DNA of 64,000 bases from Calocera cornea HHB12733. Its lineage: Eukaryota; Basidiomycota; Dacrymycetes; Dacrymycetales; Dacrymycetaceae. Location: contig KV423941.1 of the NCBI GenBank assembly GCA_001632435.1, forward strand, positions 58,571-122,570, written 5' to 3'. The notes beneath the pieces are model-generated. The model searched no databases. It had not been told where the DNA came from and saw only the letters and a list, made by a program, of their open reading frames with translations. The translations under genes and the position numbers were made by a program. Below are positions 32,431-43,485 of the stretch, piece by piece (position 1 is the stretch's first letter; each line of letters opens with the position of its first letter).

Positions 32431-34429
32431 ATGTCCTATCGCCTGCTGCCCATTCAACCCTCAGACGAACAAGAAGAAGCAGAGGACACCCTCGTCGGAC
32501 ATGACATGCCGATCAAGTCCGATTTCAGTAGCCCGGAGACTCTGTCAACTACGAGCGTCCGTCTCATCCTGATTCAAGTATACACGATCGTTGTCTTCTA
32601 CGGCATGGACTCGACGATCGTGGCGACTCTTGCCACACCGATTTCCAGTGGGTTCGGAGAGCTGCACCGTGCGGCTTGGTTGAACAACGCCTACCTCTTG
32701 ACGGTTGCCTGCTGCGCGCCGTTATATGGCAGGCTGTCTGACATTATTGGCCGCCGCAAGGCTCTGGGTATCGGATTGGCATTGTTCATCCTAGGCAATG
32801 CGCTCTGTGGCCTGGCTCCAAATATGAACCTCCTGATTCTCGCACGGCTGCTTCAGGGTGCCGGGGGCGGTGGAGCAGGCTTAGTCGCAACCATCGTCAT
32901 CTCCGATATCACACCGTTGCGCGATAGAGGGCTGCTCAAGGGTGTCAGTGCGGTCGCTTGGGCAACAGGACAAGGTCTCGGAGGCGTACTTGGAGGAGTC
33001 ATCTCAGATGCTATCGGCTGGAGATGGGCATTTCTTGGTACGTCACCTTCACTGTTCTGCACGTCGCTAACTCCTTGTACAGTACAACTCCCCGTTCTTG
33101 TTCCCATTTTCTGTGGTTTAATGTATATGATCTCTTACGATCTCGAAAACAAGAGTGATTCTGATCCCGTACTTGTCCGGAAACTGGACTGGAACGGCTC
33201 TGCGCTGTTTTTCATCGGGGTACGCTTTTTTTTACTCTATCTAGTCTAAAGTCCATACACACCTTTCACGGCTATACTAGGTCGGTTCTCTCGTATTTTC
33301 GATAGCATATAAGACGAACGAGGATCTCCCCTGGTCTCACCCTTTGGTTACGCTGACGTTATTCGCTTCTCTCCTCGCATGCGGCATGTTCATATTCGTG
33401 GAGCTCAAGAAAGCGGATCAGCCGGTTCTGGATCTTCGTCTCCTCAGTAATCTCAGCATAGCATGTATTGGAGGAACCTCATTCTTGTCCAGCGCTGCCA
33501 CTGTCTGTACGTCCCTTCTCACGAAGGCAAGGCAAGCGGGAAACCTGACAATCATGCAGCCGTGGGTTTATATTTTCCGATGCTGCTGCAGATTGTGCGA
33601 GGTAACAGCGCGAGTAACGCCGGTCTTCACTTCGTCCCCAACACGATCGCAACAGCTTGCGGTGGTATCGCATCTGGCTTGGTCAGTGTATTGCCTAATC
33701 ATCATTTTCCTCTCTGAACGAGGTTCTGCAGTACATTCGAAAGACGGGACGATATTACAAGATCATACTGTTTCTTGCGGGAATGCAGTTACTCGCTTGC
33801 TTGTCCCTCGCAGCGATAGGTCGAGCGACCTGGGAGATCGCAACCTGGCTAGTTCTGATACCGCTCGGATTTGGCACAAACGGGTACAACGGATCAACGT
33901 TCAGTATGTCCTTCGGACAGCGGCTCTGATATTCGCTCATCGTTGCAGTCGCGCTGTTGAACGCGGTGGACGCAAAGGATTTGGCAGTCGTCACGTCAAT
34001 GGCGTTTATGTTTCGCTCGTGCGGTGAGCACTCATCAGGGCAGCTCTTGTCCCGGATCTGACATTTTGAGCAGGACAAGTAATCGGAATGGCATTCTCTT
34101 CTGCCGTTCAGCAAATGACTTTGGAATCCAGTTTATTACTTGAGCTACAGAACGAGAATGCTGTCGACGTGAGTTGTCTGTCATCTGGGAATCCTTCGTG
34201 TGACATATCCATTTGCACAGATAATAGCTGCAGTCAGAGGGAATGCGACTTCCATATTAGACCTTCCGACTGCACTGAAAGATTCCTGTATCACATCCTA
34301 CAGCACCTCACTCCACGTCGTCTTTCTTACGAACGCAGCCCTCCTGATCGGGGCCGCCTTACTAGCGGCTATGGTGCGTCTTACTTGCTCTCAAGTTAAT
34401 CCCAGGTCGTTGCCAACGACACATCTTGA
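32431..34429 (+). CDS. MFS transporter, DHA2 (14-TMS drug/H+ antiporter or basic amino-acid) type
   Basis: Exons 32431-33037, 33083-33219, 33281-33506, 33560-33681, 33732-33903, 33949-34023, 34074-34168, 34221-34373, 34406-34429 give 536 aa. Motif A is GRLSDIIGRRKA after TM2; motif B-like ILARLLQGAGGGG in TM4; motif C-like GGVLGGVISDAIGWRWAF in TM5. The late FRSCGQVIGMAFSSAVQQ block is typical of DHA2 proteins. It is a plasma- or vacuolar-membrane exporter; substrate cannot be read from sequence. The C-terminus is uncertain: splicing at 34373/34406 ends quickly at TGA 34427, while reading through gives a longer basic tail ending at 34697. Confidence 0.88.
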
Positions 34430-34798
34430 GTCCAGATCAGAGAGCATCCAATTGCCGATGGTCCCCGGACTTCCGTGTTACGAGAGAGGGAGATACAAGA
34501 GGAGGATGACAGTCAGATTGCCTAGACATGTGTATTTGTACCGAAGCAAGCAGCAATGTTCGTCTACAGTATGTATCTTCAACCAATTTCATATCCGCAC
34601 ACGGACAAACACTCTAGGGGTATGGTCCAAGGAGGGGAAGTGGAAGAATCAACTTCTTCTTTTATTCCAAGTTTGCCTGATGTTTGAGACTTCATAGCAA
34701 TAGGCGAGAACGGGAGCAGATAAGAGCCGGCACAACTGTCAACGAACGCCCTTGAGACCCCTCGAGTCTACGGGCGCTTCTTTCACCTCTCTCTTACT
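34430..34798. other. Intergenic or alternative 3' end of the MFS gene
   Basis: 369 bp. Includes the possible read-through tail of the transporter to 34697 and the promoter of the next F-box gene. Confidence 0.4.
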
Positions 34799-36499
34799 AT
34801 GGCTCACGTCGACTGGGATCAGCAATACGAATTGCTCACCAAATCTATCGCCCTTGCTCGTGAGCTGACGTCAACGCTCAAGGCATCCATTGTTCTCCAT
34901 CGTGATTCTTCGAAACCATCTCGAATCAGGGCTCTAGAGGAACAACTCCGGTCCAAGCTTCAGGCGGTTGACGAAGCACGGAACTGGACTCTGTCTTCAA
35001 TATCTCGGCTTCCGGACGACTTGCTGCGGACCATTTTCTTGCAGGCTTATGATGGCTCCAACAAAGTCAAGTTCCCTCGGATGATCGGGAGTATTTGCCG
35101 CCGATGGAGAGAAGTTGCGTTGGACACGGCAAACCTCTGGCGCCTTCTTCGGTTCCCGACCAACCTTACATTGCCTTCCGAATCCGCTCAACCTTGGCAT
35201 CCATGGTATAATCCGACATCAAATCACGAGAACCATCTTCAACCGCTGTTTGCTGCGAACCTCCAGAGAGCGCGGAAGGCCCTGCTGGATGCTGAGCTCC
35301 GGCTCACAGTGACCTCGGGTTCCCAGCAGGCGGTGCGGACATTCCTGGACGTTTGTGGGGATCGTACGGCAGATCTGTTCATGACGGTATCACCGAGCGA
35401 AACGACGATACTTCAGCTTATCAAATGTGTTTGGGCCGTCTCCAACAGTCTTCGGCGATTTTCCGTCTACTTCCTACGAACGGATACGCTCGAGACCCAT
35501 CGAGGTGTGATCGACCTGCTGCTTCGTACGCCCATGCCCCACCTCACCGATGTCACCTTCCACGAATTTCCGATCCCAATAGTGCAAGACCCGAGCTATG
35601 TTCTGCTGTCATCGTGCCGATCGCTCAATATCTCCCTATATCAATTCACCTGGGTCACCATGGAGCATTTCCAAGGGCTGCTCGAATCCTGTCCGCAGCT
35701 CGTCAAGTTAATTCTCACCGTTCCGATGCAGGCCCGGCAGGACTTCTCCAAAAGGAAGGAAGAGATTCGGTTGACCATGCCACATCTACGGGAATACACC
35801 GTCAAGTTCTCACCGTATCGAGCACATGCCAACTCGGCCTTCGCATTTTCTTCGATCACCGCTCCGGCGATCGACATATTGCGAATCCAAATATACGGCA
35901 GCATCCCGACAGATGAGGCACGCACGACGATCTGCCGAACGTTGGAAGGTTTCATCCACGCGTCCTCGCCGATCCGGCTGAGAATCCTGCATCTCCGTCA
36001 AGGCGCCGTGCAGACGGCCACCCGAGTCTTACCACTGCTCCCGTCGCTCACGGTGCTCCACCTTTCGTTCGAGGCACGTTTCGTAGCGATCTCGGTCGAG
36101 CAACATACGCTGCTGCGCACAGTTCTTGCGCGGCTAGGTGATGGACCGGAAGAGATGGCCTGCCCGGCGTTGGAGGCGTTGTTTACGGGCACATGGGCAT
36201 TTTCCTCCCATCTACGCCTACTACAGCAAGTAGCGCAAGCGCGGAAAAGACGTGGTCAGCCGTTGCGGCGTTTGGTCCTTGCGGATTGGCCATCTCAGAC
36301 TGTCGAAACCGTGTCGGACGAGCTTCCCACGTCGGCGGGTCAGGCCTACGATCTCGAGACTGCGCTTGCGGAGGAGGTTGGGGAGCTGACGATTGGGGAC
36401 TGGCGCTTTGACGGGGAGGGAAGGACGTGGGAGAAGAGCCCACGAGGGCGAGGTACGGGAGGCGCTGTGGAGGACGCTGAGGAGATCGTCCCGATGTGA
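34799..36499 (+). CDS. F-box domain protein
   Basis: Single-exon 566 aa. Residues ~30-65 form a coiled coil (IRALEEQLRSKLQAVDEARN). A clear F-box follows at ~67-115: ISRLPDDLLRTIFLQAYDGS, then ICRRWREVALDTANLWRLLR. The rest is leucine-rich (LTDVTFHEFPIPI, LVKLILTVPM, LTVLHLSFEARF) with an acidic, Gly-rich tail. The layout coiled coil-F-box-LRR-like is common in Agaricomycete F-box expansions. It is not part of the 6-14 kb family, whose F-box is more degenerate and lacks the coiled coil. Probably an SCF adaptor. Confidence 0.88.
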   Translation: MAHVDWDQQYELLTKSIALARELTSTLKASIVLHRDSSKPSRIRALEEQLRSKLQAVDEARNWTLSSISRLPDDLLRTIFLQAYDGSNKVKFPRMIGSICRRWREVALDTANLWRLLRFPTNLTLPSESAQPWHPWYNPTSNHENHLQPLFAANLQRARKALLDAELRLTVTSGSQQAVRTFLDVCGDRTADLFMTVSPSETTILQLIKCVWAVSNSLRRFSVYFLRTDTLETHRGVIDLLLRTPMPHLTDVTFHEFPIPIVQDPSYVLLSSCRSLNISLYQFTWVTMEHFQGLLESCPQLVKLILTVPMQARQDFSKRKEEIRLTMPHLREYTVKFSPYRAHANSAFAFSSITAPAIDILRIQIYGSIPTDEARTTICRTLEGFIHASSPIRLRILHLRQGAVQTATRVLPLLPSLTVLHLSFEARFVAISVEQHTLLRTVLARLGDGPEEMACPALEALFTGTWAFSSHLRLLQQVAQARKRRGQPLRRLVLADWPSQTVETVSDELPTSAGQAYDLETALAEEVGELTIGDWRFDGEGRTWEKSPRGRGTGGAVEDAEEIVPM

Positions 36500-36653
36500 A
36501 CGCTATGCAAAGGATATGTGTTCTTTCTATCTGGCGGAGGTTATGTTACAAGAATGCAAGATTATATCTATACTACAAATGGCAAGTGTCATACCCAAAT
36601 ATATTGACGGTGGGGTATGGCGTGCGCAGTGACAAAAGAAATCAAGCATCAGC

Positions 36654-38262
36654 CTATTCATCAGCACTATGCTTTTTGGCCGCCTCCTCCTGAGACACTG
36701 AGACCTCTCCTTCCTGTCCGCCGGACTCCTGCGATGAGGAGACTTCTTCCTTCTTCTGCCCATCGATCGTGATATCGCACCAGTCGACTTCGCCTTCCGG
36801 ACCGTACCGCTCCCGCAGCCACTGGTTCGCCTTCAAGAAATGGCCGTTGCCCAAGAAACCGCGGTGTGCCGATAGGGGCGAGGGGTGCTGTACCATCGTC
36901 AGACCCAATTGCCTATCGGCTACTGTAGAGGGAAGGTACATACCGCAGAGGTGAGAATACAGTGCCGCTTCTTATCGAGCCCCGCAACGCGTTTCTGCGC
37001 CCAAGCTCCCCATGCCATAAAAACGACCCCCCTGCCCTTCCCGCCCGCTGCGCCGATATTGGCCCCTCCCCACTTGTCGACAGCATTGATGACCTCGCCA
37101 ACAAACGTCTCCCAGCCTTTGTTGGCATGCGAACCTGCTTGGTGCGCATGCACCGTTAGGGAGGTGTTGAGTAGCAGGACGCCAGAGCGCGCCCAAGAGA
37201 TGAGGTGGCCGTGCTTTGGCGGTACGAAGTCAGGGTAGGAAGAGGAAATCTCTTGGTAGATCTGTTCTACGTCAGCGCCAAGGACAGTCATGAACGAAGG
37301 CACTCACATTGCGCAACGAACCGGGGACGGCGACGCCGGGCTGGACGGAGAAGCAGAGCCCGTGCGCCTGCCCGACGTTGTGGTACGGGTCCTGGCCGAT
37401 GATCACCACCCTGACCTTCCCCAGCGGAGTGTGCCGAGACCAGGAGTAGATGTCCTTTGCTGTACTCAAATCATCAGAAGCGGCCATATATAGAGCTCAG
37501 GATACTGACCTTGGGGAAAGACCACTGAGCACTTGTCCTCCGCGCCCTTGACACCTTCAGAGGCGAGGTACTTTTTGAGCTTGAGGAAGTACGGCTTGCG
37601 GATCTCGTCTTTGAGGACTTTAAGCCTGTCTTCCTGGTCAGCGCCATCATGTATGAGAACAACAGCGAGAGGGTGCACCAGCTCATGCCCATCGTCTCGC
37701 ACTCGAGCGCGAGATACTGCTTTTCTTCGGAGGAGAGGCTCGCCTTGTATGCATTGAGCGAGAAGGGGATCGAGTTCAACGTGGCCTGAGTACCGGTGGA
37801 CGAGACGTTCCGCACTTGCACCGTCGTTGTCGGCCTGGTCGTGCTAGTGCTCTCCACCTTTGGCCGCTTCCCCCCTCCTCCAAACATGTCCACCAAGCTC
37901 CTCTGGCGCTTCAGGTCCGCCGCGCTCTTCTGCGCCGCTTGAGCCTGCACCTGCACCTTCTTCACAGCGGTCTTGGCGACCGTCTTGACCACGTTCGCGG
38001 CTTGCATGGCGGATGAGACGGAGAGGGAGGCGGAGGTGAGGGGGTCATCGAAGTACACCGCGTCGTCGAGGATTGAGGGCTTGGAGGGCTTGGAAGAGGC
38101 CTGGGCCGGGGCGTTTTCTTCTTCGTCGAGGTAGTCGTCCGGGGTCGGGGAGGGCGGGGCGTTCTCTTTGAGCGAGGTGGTGGACATGGGTATCCGGGGT
38201 GTGCGGAGCGCTGGAGGTTGAGGAGGAGAGCAAGCGGATTCGGGCGGGGTCAGGGATCTCAT
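36654..38262 (-). CDS. UNG1: Uracil-DNA glycosylase, family 1
   Basis: Exons 38262-37679, 37625-37510, 37459-37308, 37261-36944, 36887-36654 give 467 aa. Catalytic domain motifs: [20 protein letters not shown], the water-activating loop [10 protein letters not shown] (D257), [12 protein letters not shown] (uracil-specific Asn), and [11 protein letters not shown] (H391-). The ~190-aa N-terminus is disordered and basic, with [10 protein letters not shown] resembling a PCNA/RPA-binding PIP-type motif, and KRPK as a possible NLS. It removes uracil from DNA in base-excision repair. The acidic Glu/Ser-rich ~40-aa C-terminal tail ([20 protein letters not shown]) is longer than usual. The acceptor at 37626-37628 restores the conserved SWLKVLKDE. 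Confidence 0.95.
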
Positions 38263-38619
38263 CAGGGACGCGTCGCGTAATGAAAACAGTCAGGCGCGTC
38301 AGTATTCGGCATTCCCCGCTGCATAGCGACTATGCACGATCCACGGAAACATGGTGCTACAATGTTCATTATCACACGTATTGCATATAGACAGACTGGG
38401 AGATCTGCGCGGCCGGCGACGGCGCGCCGATAAATAGAGAATAAGCGATAAGGGCAGTAAAACAACGGGAATGCGAAGATTGAGACGAAGATGAGCAGCG
38501 AGAGATGGACATACACGCACAATGATTAGCATATGGTAAACGGAAATAGAGCCCGAGAGATAACAAATGCGGAACTGCTGTGTGCTCGGATAGGCGAGCC
38601 ATGGGTCTCGAGAGACGTT
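38263..38619. other. Intergenic between UNG1 and the Zn2Cys6 gene
   Basis: 357 bp on the UNG1 promoter side and the 3' side of the transcription factor. Nothing else supported. Confidence 0.45.
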
Positions 38620-41541
38620 TTAGGTGGCTGCAGAGGGCGCGGACAGCATCGGGTTGACGACCTCGATCGGCTTTCCGCGCGGGAGGCACGGGGGCATGTC
38701 TGCCGCCATGCGGGCAGCGAGGATGCGCCTGCGGAGGTCGTCGAAGAAGGGCTCCATGTTCGCGCACGGCCAGATCTGGACGAGGTAGTCGACGGGCATC
38801 ATCCACGCGTCCGCGACGTCGAGCGCGACGGTGAGGGAGGGGTCGATGCCGTGGAACTGGAGGCAGCGCTGGCTCTGGAGGGCAAAGTACCAGAGGAGGA
38901 AGGGCCGGAGACGCAGGTCGTTCATCCCCATGCCGGTGACGCTGTTGAGCCCCTGCATGAGCCGCTGGGCGAGGTTCATCTGGTGCCAGAGCCACTGCTC
39001 GGCCTTCTTCTTGTGGAAAGACAGGTCGATGCCGCTGCCGTCTGGGTGAGCAGTGCCCACAACATGGAATCGGTGGAACAACTCACGTCTCGGGGAAAGG
39101 GAAATGCTTGGTGTAGTCCTTGCTGATCAGGACCCGGATCTTGAACAAGAACTCCCTCCCTTGGAAGAGGGTGCTCCTCTCGCCCGCACAGCCATGCTGG
39201 TCCAAGATATCCTCCAGCTCGAGCGTCTCCACATACGCGCGGTACGCGAACTCGGCGCGCTCGCCCTCGCTCTGGGGGCAGAGGTCTGCAGGTTGGGTGC
39301 GCGGGAGGCCGGAGCGGCTCTTGGGGCGCGGACGCGCAGCCGACGCCTCGGGGGAGAAGTAGCGCCAGCAGGCGCCGTACAGGAGGGCCAAGCGGCCGTA
39401 GACAGCCCAGATCGAGTCGCGTGGGTGGCGCGTGAAGCTGTCCGCGTACCGCTGCGAGCGGAGGAGCGCCTCTCCGGGAAAGAGGAGAGCGTAGTTCTCC
39501 GCGCGTGTGCACCAGTAGTCCGCCGCGCCCTCACCCGAAGCGAGGGTCACGGACGTGTGGCCGGACATGAGGTTGAGCGAGTTCCACACGATCCGGCGCG
39601 CTTCCTCCTTGCGGATGTCGGGCTCGGTCCAGTCCGGGTCCCAGGCGGGCGTGGCCGCCCAGAGAGGGGTGATGCGCTGTGCGCTGTCGGAGGAGGAGGG
39701 GAGGGAGAAGCGCGTGCAGGCGCAGTCACCCGCGCCGGGCCCCGTGGGCGCACCAGCGTCCTTGAGCCGCGGAGCGGGGGTGTGCTGTGCATGCTGGGAC
39801 ATGCTCGGCACGAGCCCGACGAACACGGCGGCATCATAGTCGTACGCGTCCATGCTCGTCCAGCCGAGGGTGGCGAGCACGCCGTCGAGTGCCCAGAAGC
39901 TGGACGCGAGCCTGTGCGCCGTGTACTGCGGGTGGGGGCACATCTCGAACAGGGTGAGCATGAATGCTGCCTGCGCGAGCCCGTGGTCGATCCACCCGGC
40001 GTCGATCGAGCTCTGGTAGTACGCCCGCGCGATCTCGGCGATCTGCAGTGCGCGCTCGCGCCCCGCGAGGCCTGCGCCGACCTCGGACGAGCGCATGAAC
40101 GTCGCCAGGGCCAGGAAGGAGAGGACGAGCGAGGGCTGGAGCGTGTCGCGCCGCGGGGGGGAGTGGAAGACGGTCCAGAAGAGTGGAACGTTGAAGAAGG
40201 AGATGAAGTAGGGGGAGAAGCAGAAGACGTAGGCGATGTCCGTCTGGATCTGCTTGTACCTGCGCGGGCGTGAGACACGGTTCATACCATCGTACACATA
40301 CACCGAGAGAACGCACGAGACCTCCCGGCTGCCCGCATACATCTCCAGCAAGCTGTCCCACCACGTCTTGCGGGCAAAGTCGACACTCGGCTGCCGTACG
40401 ATCTCCTGCTCGCGCTCCTGCTCCGGCGCAGGCTGCTTCCCCCGCGCGTCCACCTGCATGGTCCCACCGGGAACACCGGGCACCCACGCGTCCTCGAGCT
40501 CGGTGATGTATGCGGCTTGCCGGAGGGGCAGGGAATGCCTGTCTGGCTGGGACGAGGACGGCTGGGAAGGGTCGGACGGGGCCAGGAAGGGCTCGTACTG
40601 CCTTCTCTCAGCCACAGTCCGATCCCGACAAGCACGCAACTTACCTCCATCTTGATCTTCTTTTCCTCCCTGCCCTCCCTCTCCGCGTCCCTCTCCACCG
40701 CCTTCCCCACACTCCTCGCTGGGTCCTCCCTCTCCCTCTTCCTCTTCCTCTTCTCCACAGCAGGCAGCACCAGCCCCCTCTCCTCGGCCAGCCTCCGACT
40801 ATACACGCTCCTCACCCTCGTCCCGGGCCTCCGATCGGGTCCCCGGCGCTTCGGCTGCGCCTCGTACTCGCACAGGTCGCCTCTGCGCACGCAGTTGGAG
40901 CACGTCGGCCGCAGGCCGTCGCACTTTGTCTTGCGCTTGCGGCAGATCGAGCAGGCGATGGGGATGCGGGGCTGGTCCCCCGCGCTGCCGTCGTCTTCGG
41001 CCGCTGCGGAGGTGGAGGGCGCGGGGGCGGGAAAGTCGTGTGCGAGCGGGGAGGCGGAGTGCGCACTGCGAGAGTTTGAGCCGGACGCGGAGGGCGGGGA
41101 GGTGCTCGACCCTGGGTGGTGGTGGGCTGGGGAGGCGGATGTGCGGGAGGTGGACGGGGAGCTGGAGGAGATGTAGAGGGCGGAAGCCGAGTGGGTGTAA
41201 GGGTGGTGGGAGGAGGATGCCGATGCGGAGGCCGAGGTGGGCGTGGGGGTCGATGTGGCCGAGGGGGTGTCGTGCATGCCGCGCCCCCAGCTCGGGTCGG
41301 GGGCGAAGACGTACTGCGCCGCGGCCGGGTCCATGGCGTGCTTGAGGCCGAAGGCGGGGTAGCACGGGGATGACGAGCCTGGCGAGTGCGGGAGGGGCAT
41401 CCTGGGCACGAGTACGGAGGTGGGGAGGGAGCCGCGGGCGAGGGGGGCGACCCCCCGCGCCCGTCCCTGCCTATCAGGGCCGCCCGGGGGCGCAAGTATC
41501 GCCGACGATCCGGCTCCGGCCAGCGCGCGGAACGCCTCCAT
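38620..41541 (-). CDS. Zn2Cys6 fungal transcription factor
   Basis: Exons 41541-40645, 40597-40317, 40259-39087, 39034-38620 give 921 aa. Residues 1-190 are Ser/Pro/Ala-rich and disordered. The binuclear cluster is C197, C200, C207, C214, C217, C224 with spacing 2-6-6-2-6 (CSICRKRKTKCDGLRPTC), followed by a basic linker and Lys/Arg-Glu helix likely to be the dimerisation coiled coil. The middle-homology region starts near KTWWDSLLEMYAGSREVSYK and includes LVLSFLALATFMRSSEVGAG, GWIDHGLAQAAFMLTLFEMC and RRIVWNSLNLMSGHTSV. Targets cannot be deduced. The 57-bp intron at 40316-40260 is not forced by a stop, but removing it gives the family-typical sequence. Confidence 0.93.
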
Positions 41542-43485
41542 CCGTGCAGCGGCGGCGGTGGTGGGATGTGGAACTACTGTGTGGGATCGCTGTGAAACGC
41601 GGCGTGTGTTATACCCCTCTGCGCGGCGCCGAACCCGCGCGAACGGCGCCGACGGTGTGCGAAGCCATCACGCCCGCCGCCGCCGTCGCGCAAATCGCAT
41701 CAGCCGTGCCGACCAGGCCTACAGTCGCATTATCACCTGCCAGCCTCGATTATCGAAGGACTACACTTTCAGCTGCCCAACCCAGTGTGAGCCTGCCTGC
41801 CGCGCACGGCGCCGGCGCTGATGGCCCAGAAATGGACAAGCTCAACCCTAGTCCTTCTTCTTCTCCGCTTCCTAACGGCTACCGTGGACGGTGCTCAGCC
41901 TGATGGGTGGATGCGAGAAGCGGATCGCCCCCCTCCCCAGTGTCTCGCATGCTCCCTGGAAGGACCAGCCAGGGGCTGAGGGTCTCGCCAGAACCCGCTG
42001 CGCGCTAACAGATGTCGCGGGAACACGGGAACGCGGATGGCTTGCAGCCTGTCTCACCTCGGGTGTTCGTTCCCTGGCGGCGATCCCCTTCCCCCTTCCC
42101 CTTCCCCAATCCCCTACCCCCTCCTGGTTGTCTTTCACGCGCCAGGCGACGGGAGAGCCGCCCGCAGGCCGTCGGCGCACCCACGTCTAGCAGCGCGCTT
42201 GCTCTCGGTGGCCAGCAAGTCAGCCCATGCAGGAGGGCGTGAAAAGGGAGCCTGGGAAGTCGGCCGCTCACAGGCCCAGATCGGACCAACATCCGCGTGC
42301 CTATCCCAGCTCCCAATCGAGCCTGACAGTCGTACTAGTCAACAACAATCTTCCCTTTCCCCTCGAGCGCGGTCTAGAGGGCTTATGGCTTATGCATAGA
42401 GAGGCCGGAGGTCCTCATCCGCCGACTCCCCAGCCCGTGCCGTGTGGCCGCCCTCCTTCCCGGCGGCACCCAATCACCCACCTATCCATCAATCCTGATG
42501 CAAGCCGCATGCCGCCCGCCGGTGCCGCGCACTAGCGGCCGCCCTCTCGCGACATTTTTCCAATACTGATTTATCCGCGCCTCCCCCTCCCTTTTTCCGC
42601 GATGCATATCCTGCGCATGGATATGACGTTAAGATTACCGGTCCTGTCCACGGGGAGATAGCCGAGCTCGGGGTCACATACAGTACTACATCAGTAAAAA
42701 CGCTGACCTACGCATAGACAGGACCCCGACTCACCTCTATTCGGGGTCCATAGTGGCAGTGTCTGCTATGTCATGTGGAGCCCAGCTATGTCCCAGCGGT
42801 CGCCTCTATGGGAATGCTATGACGGTGAAAACTGGCCTAAGATCGTGCATTCAGTGGGCAAAATCTCTCCAATACGGGCAGAAATGAATGATTCGACCTG
42901 TCTAGATGCGATCAACATGGCTTTTCTAATATGTAAGCTCACAAAAGAACTTACATCGTACATCCGAAAGCGCCGCGGTCTCAGCACTCAGGCTGTTCAC
43001 CGCAAACTCCGCGGAGTGGCTGCGCGCCACCGACATACCGGCACATGGTCCCGCGCTTCGGCAGCCTTTGCCAGGCACCAAGCTCATTTTGCAGCCTGCT
43101 GATACTTCACCTACCTCCCCTCCCATCCTCCCCGGGATTGCACGTCGTCGGCATCAGGTTTAGACCAGTCCGTTTCAATTTTGTCAGCTTAGGGCCAACA
43201 AGCGGGCGACGTGTCGCTCGAAGTTCTTGCCTTGACTCCTTTCCGTTGCCTCGAGCTGCGGTACCGGGCTAGCGTATCGGTCCTGGAAGAACCAAGCAAT
43301 AGACCGACTTGTGTTATCCACGTAACGACATCAAGTCCTGAGGGTCAGATAACTATTGGCTTTCGCATTTGGTATTGGTGTCAAGGAGGTGAGCCCAATC
43401 TGAGCCGGTCACTGTTGCACGATGCTAACTGGGCGATACATGCGGCGACAGACACGCAACTTGAACGCCTCACCGTAGCATAGAG
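41542..43485. other. Long intergenic region, 1.9 kb
   Basis: GC-rich proximal half likely holds the promoter of the Zn2Cys6 gene; distal half is AT-richer and leads into the DUF6532-like block. Contains one perfect short inverted repeat (42721-42749). No gene supported. Confidence 0.5.
42721..42749. repeat. Perfect inverted repeat
   Basis: GGACCCCGA at 42721-42729 and its complement TCGGGGTCC at 42741-42749, separated by 11 nt. A further CGGGGTC occurs at about 42669-42675. Confidence 0.75.

Noticed and set aside
39053..40273. 406-codon open frame on the plus strand
   Set aside because: Antisense to the middle-homology region of the Zn2Cys6 gene, which has clear domain support.
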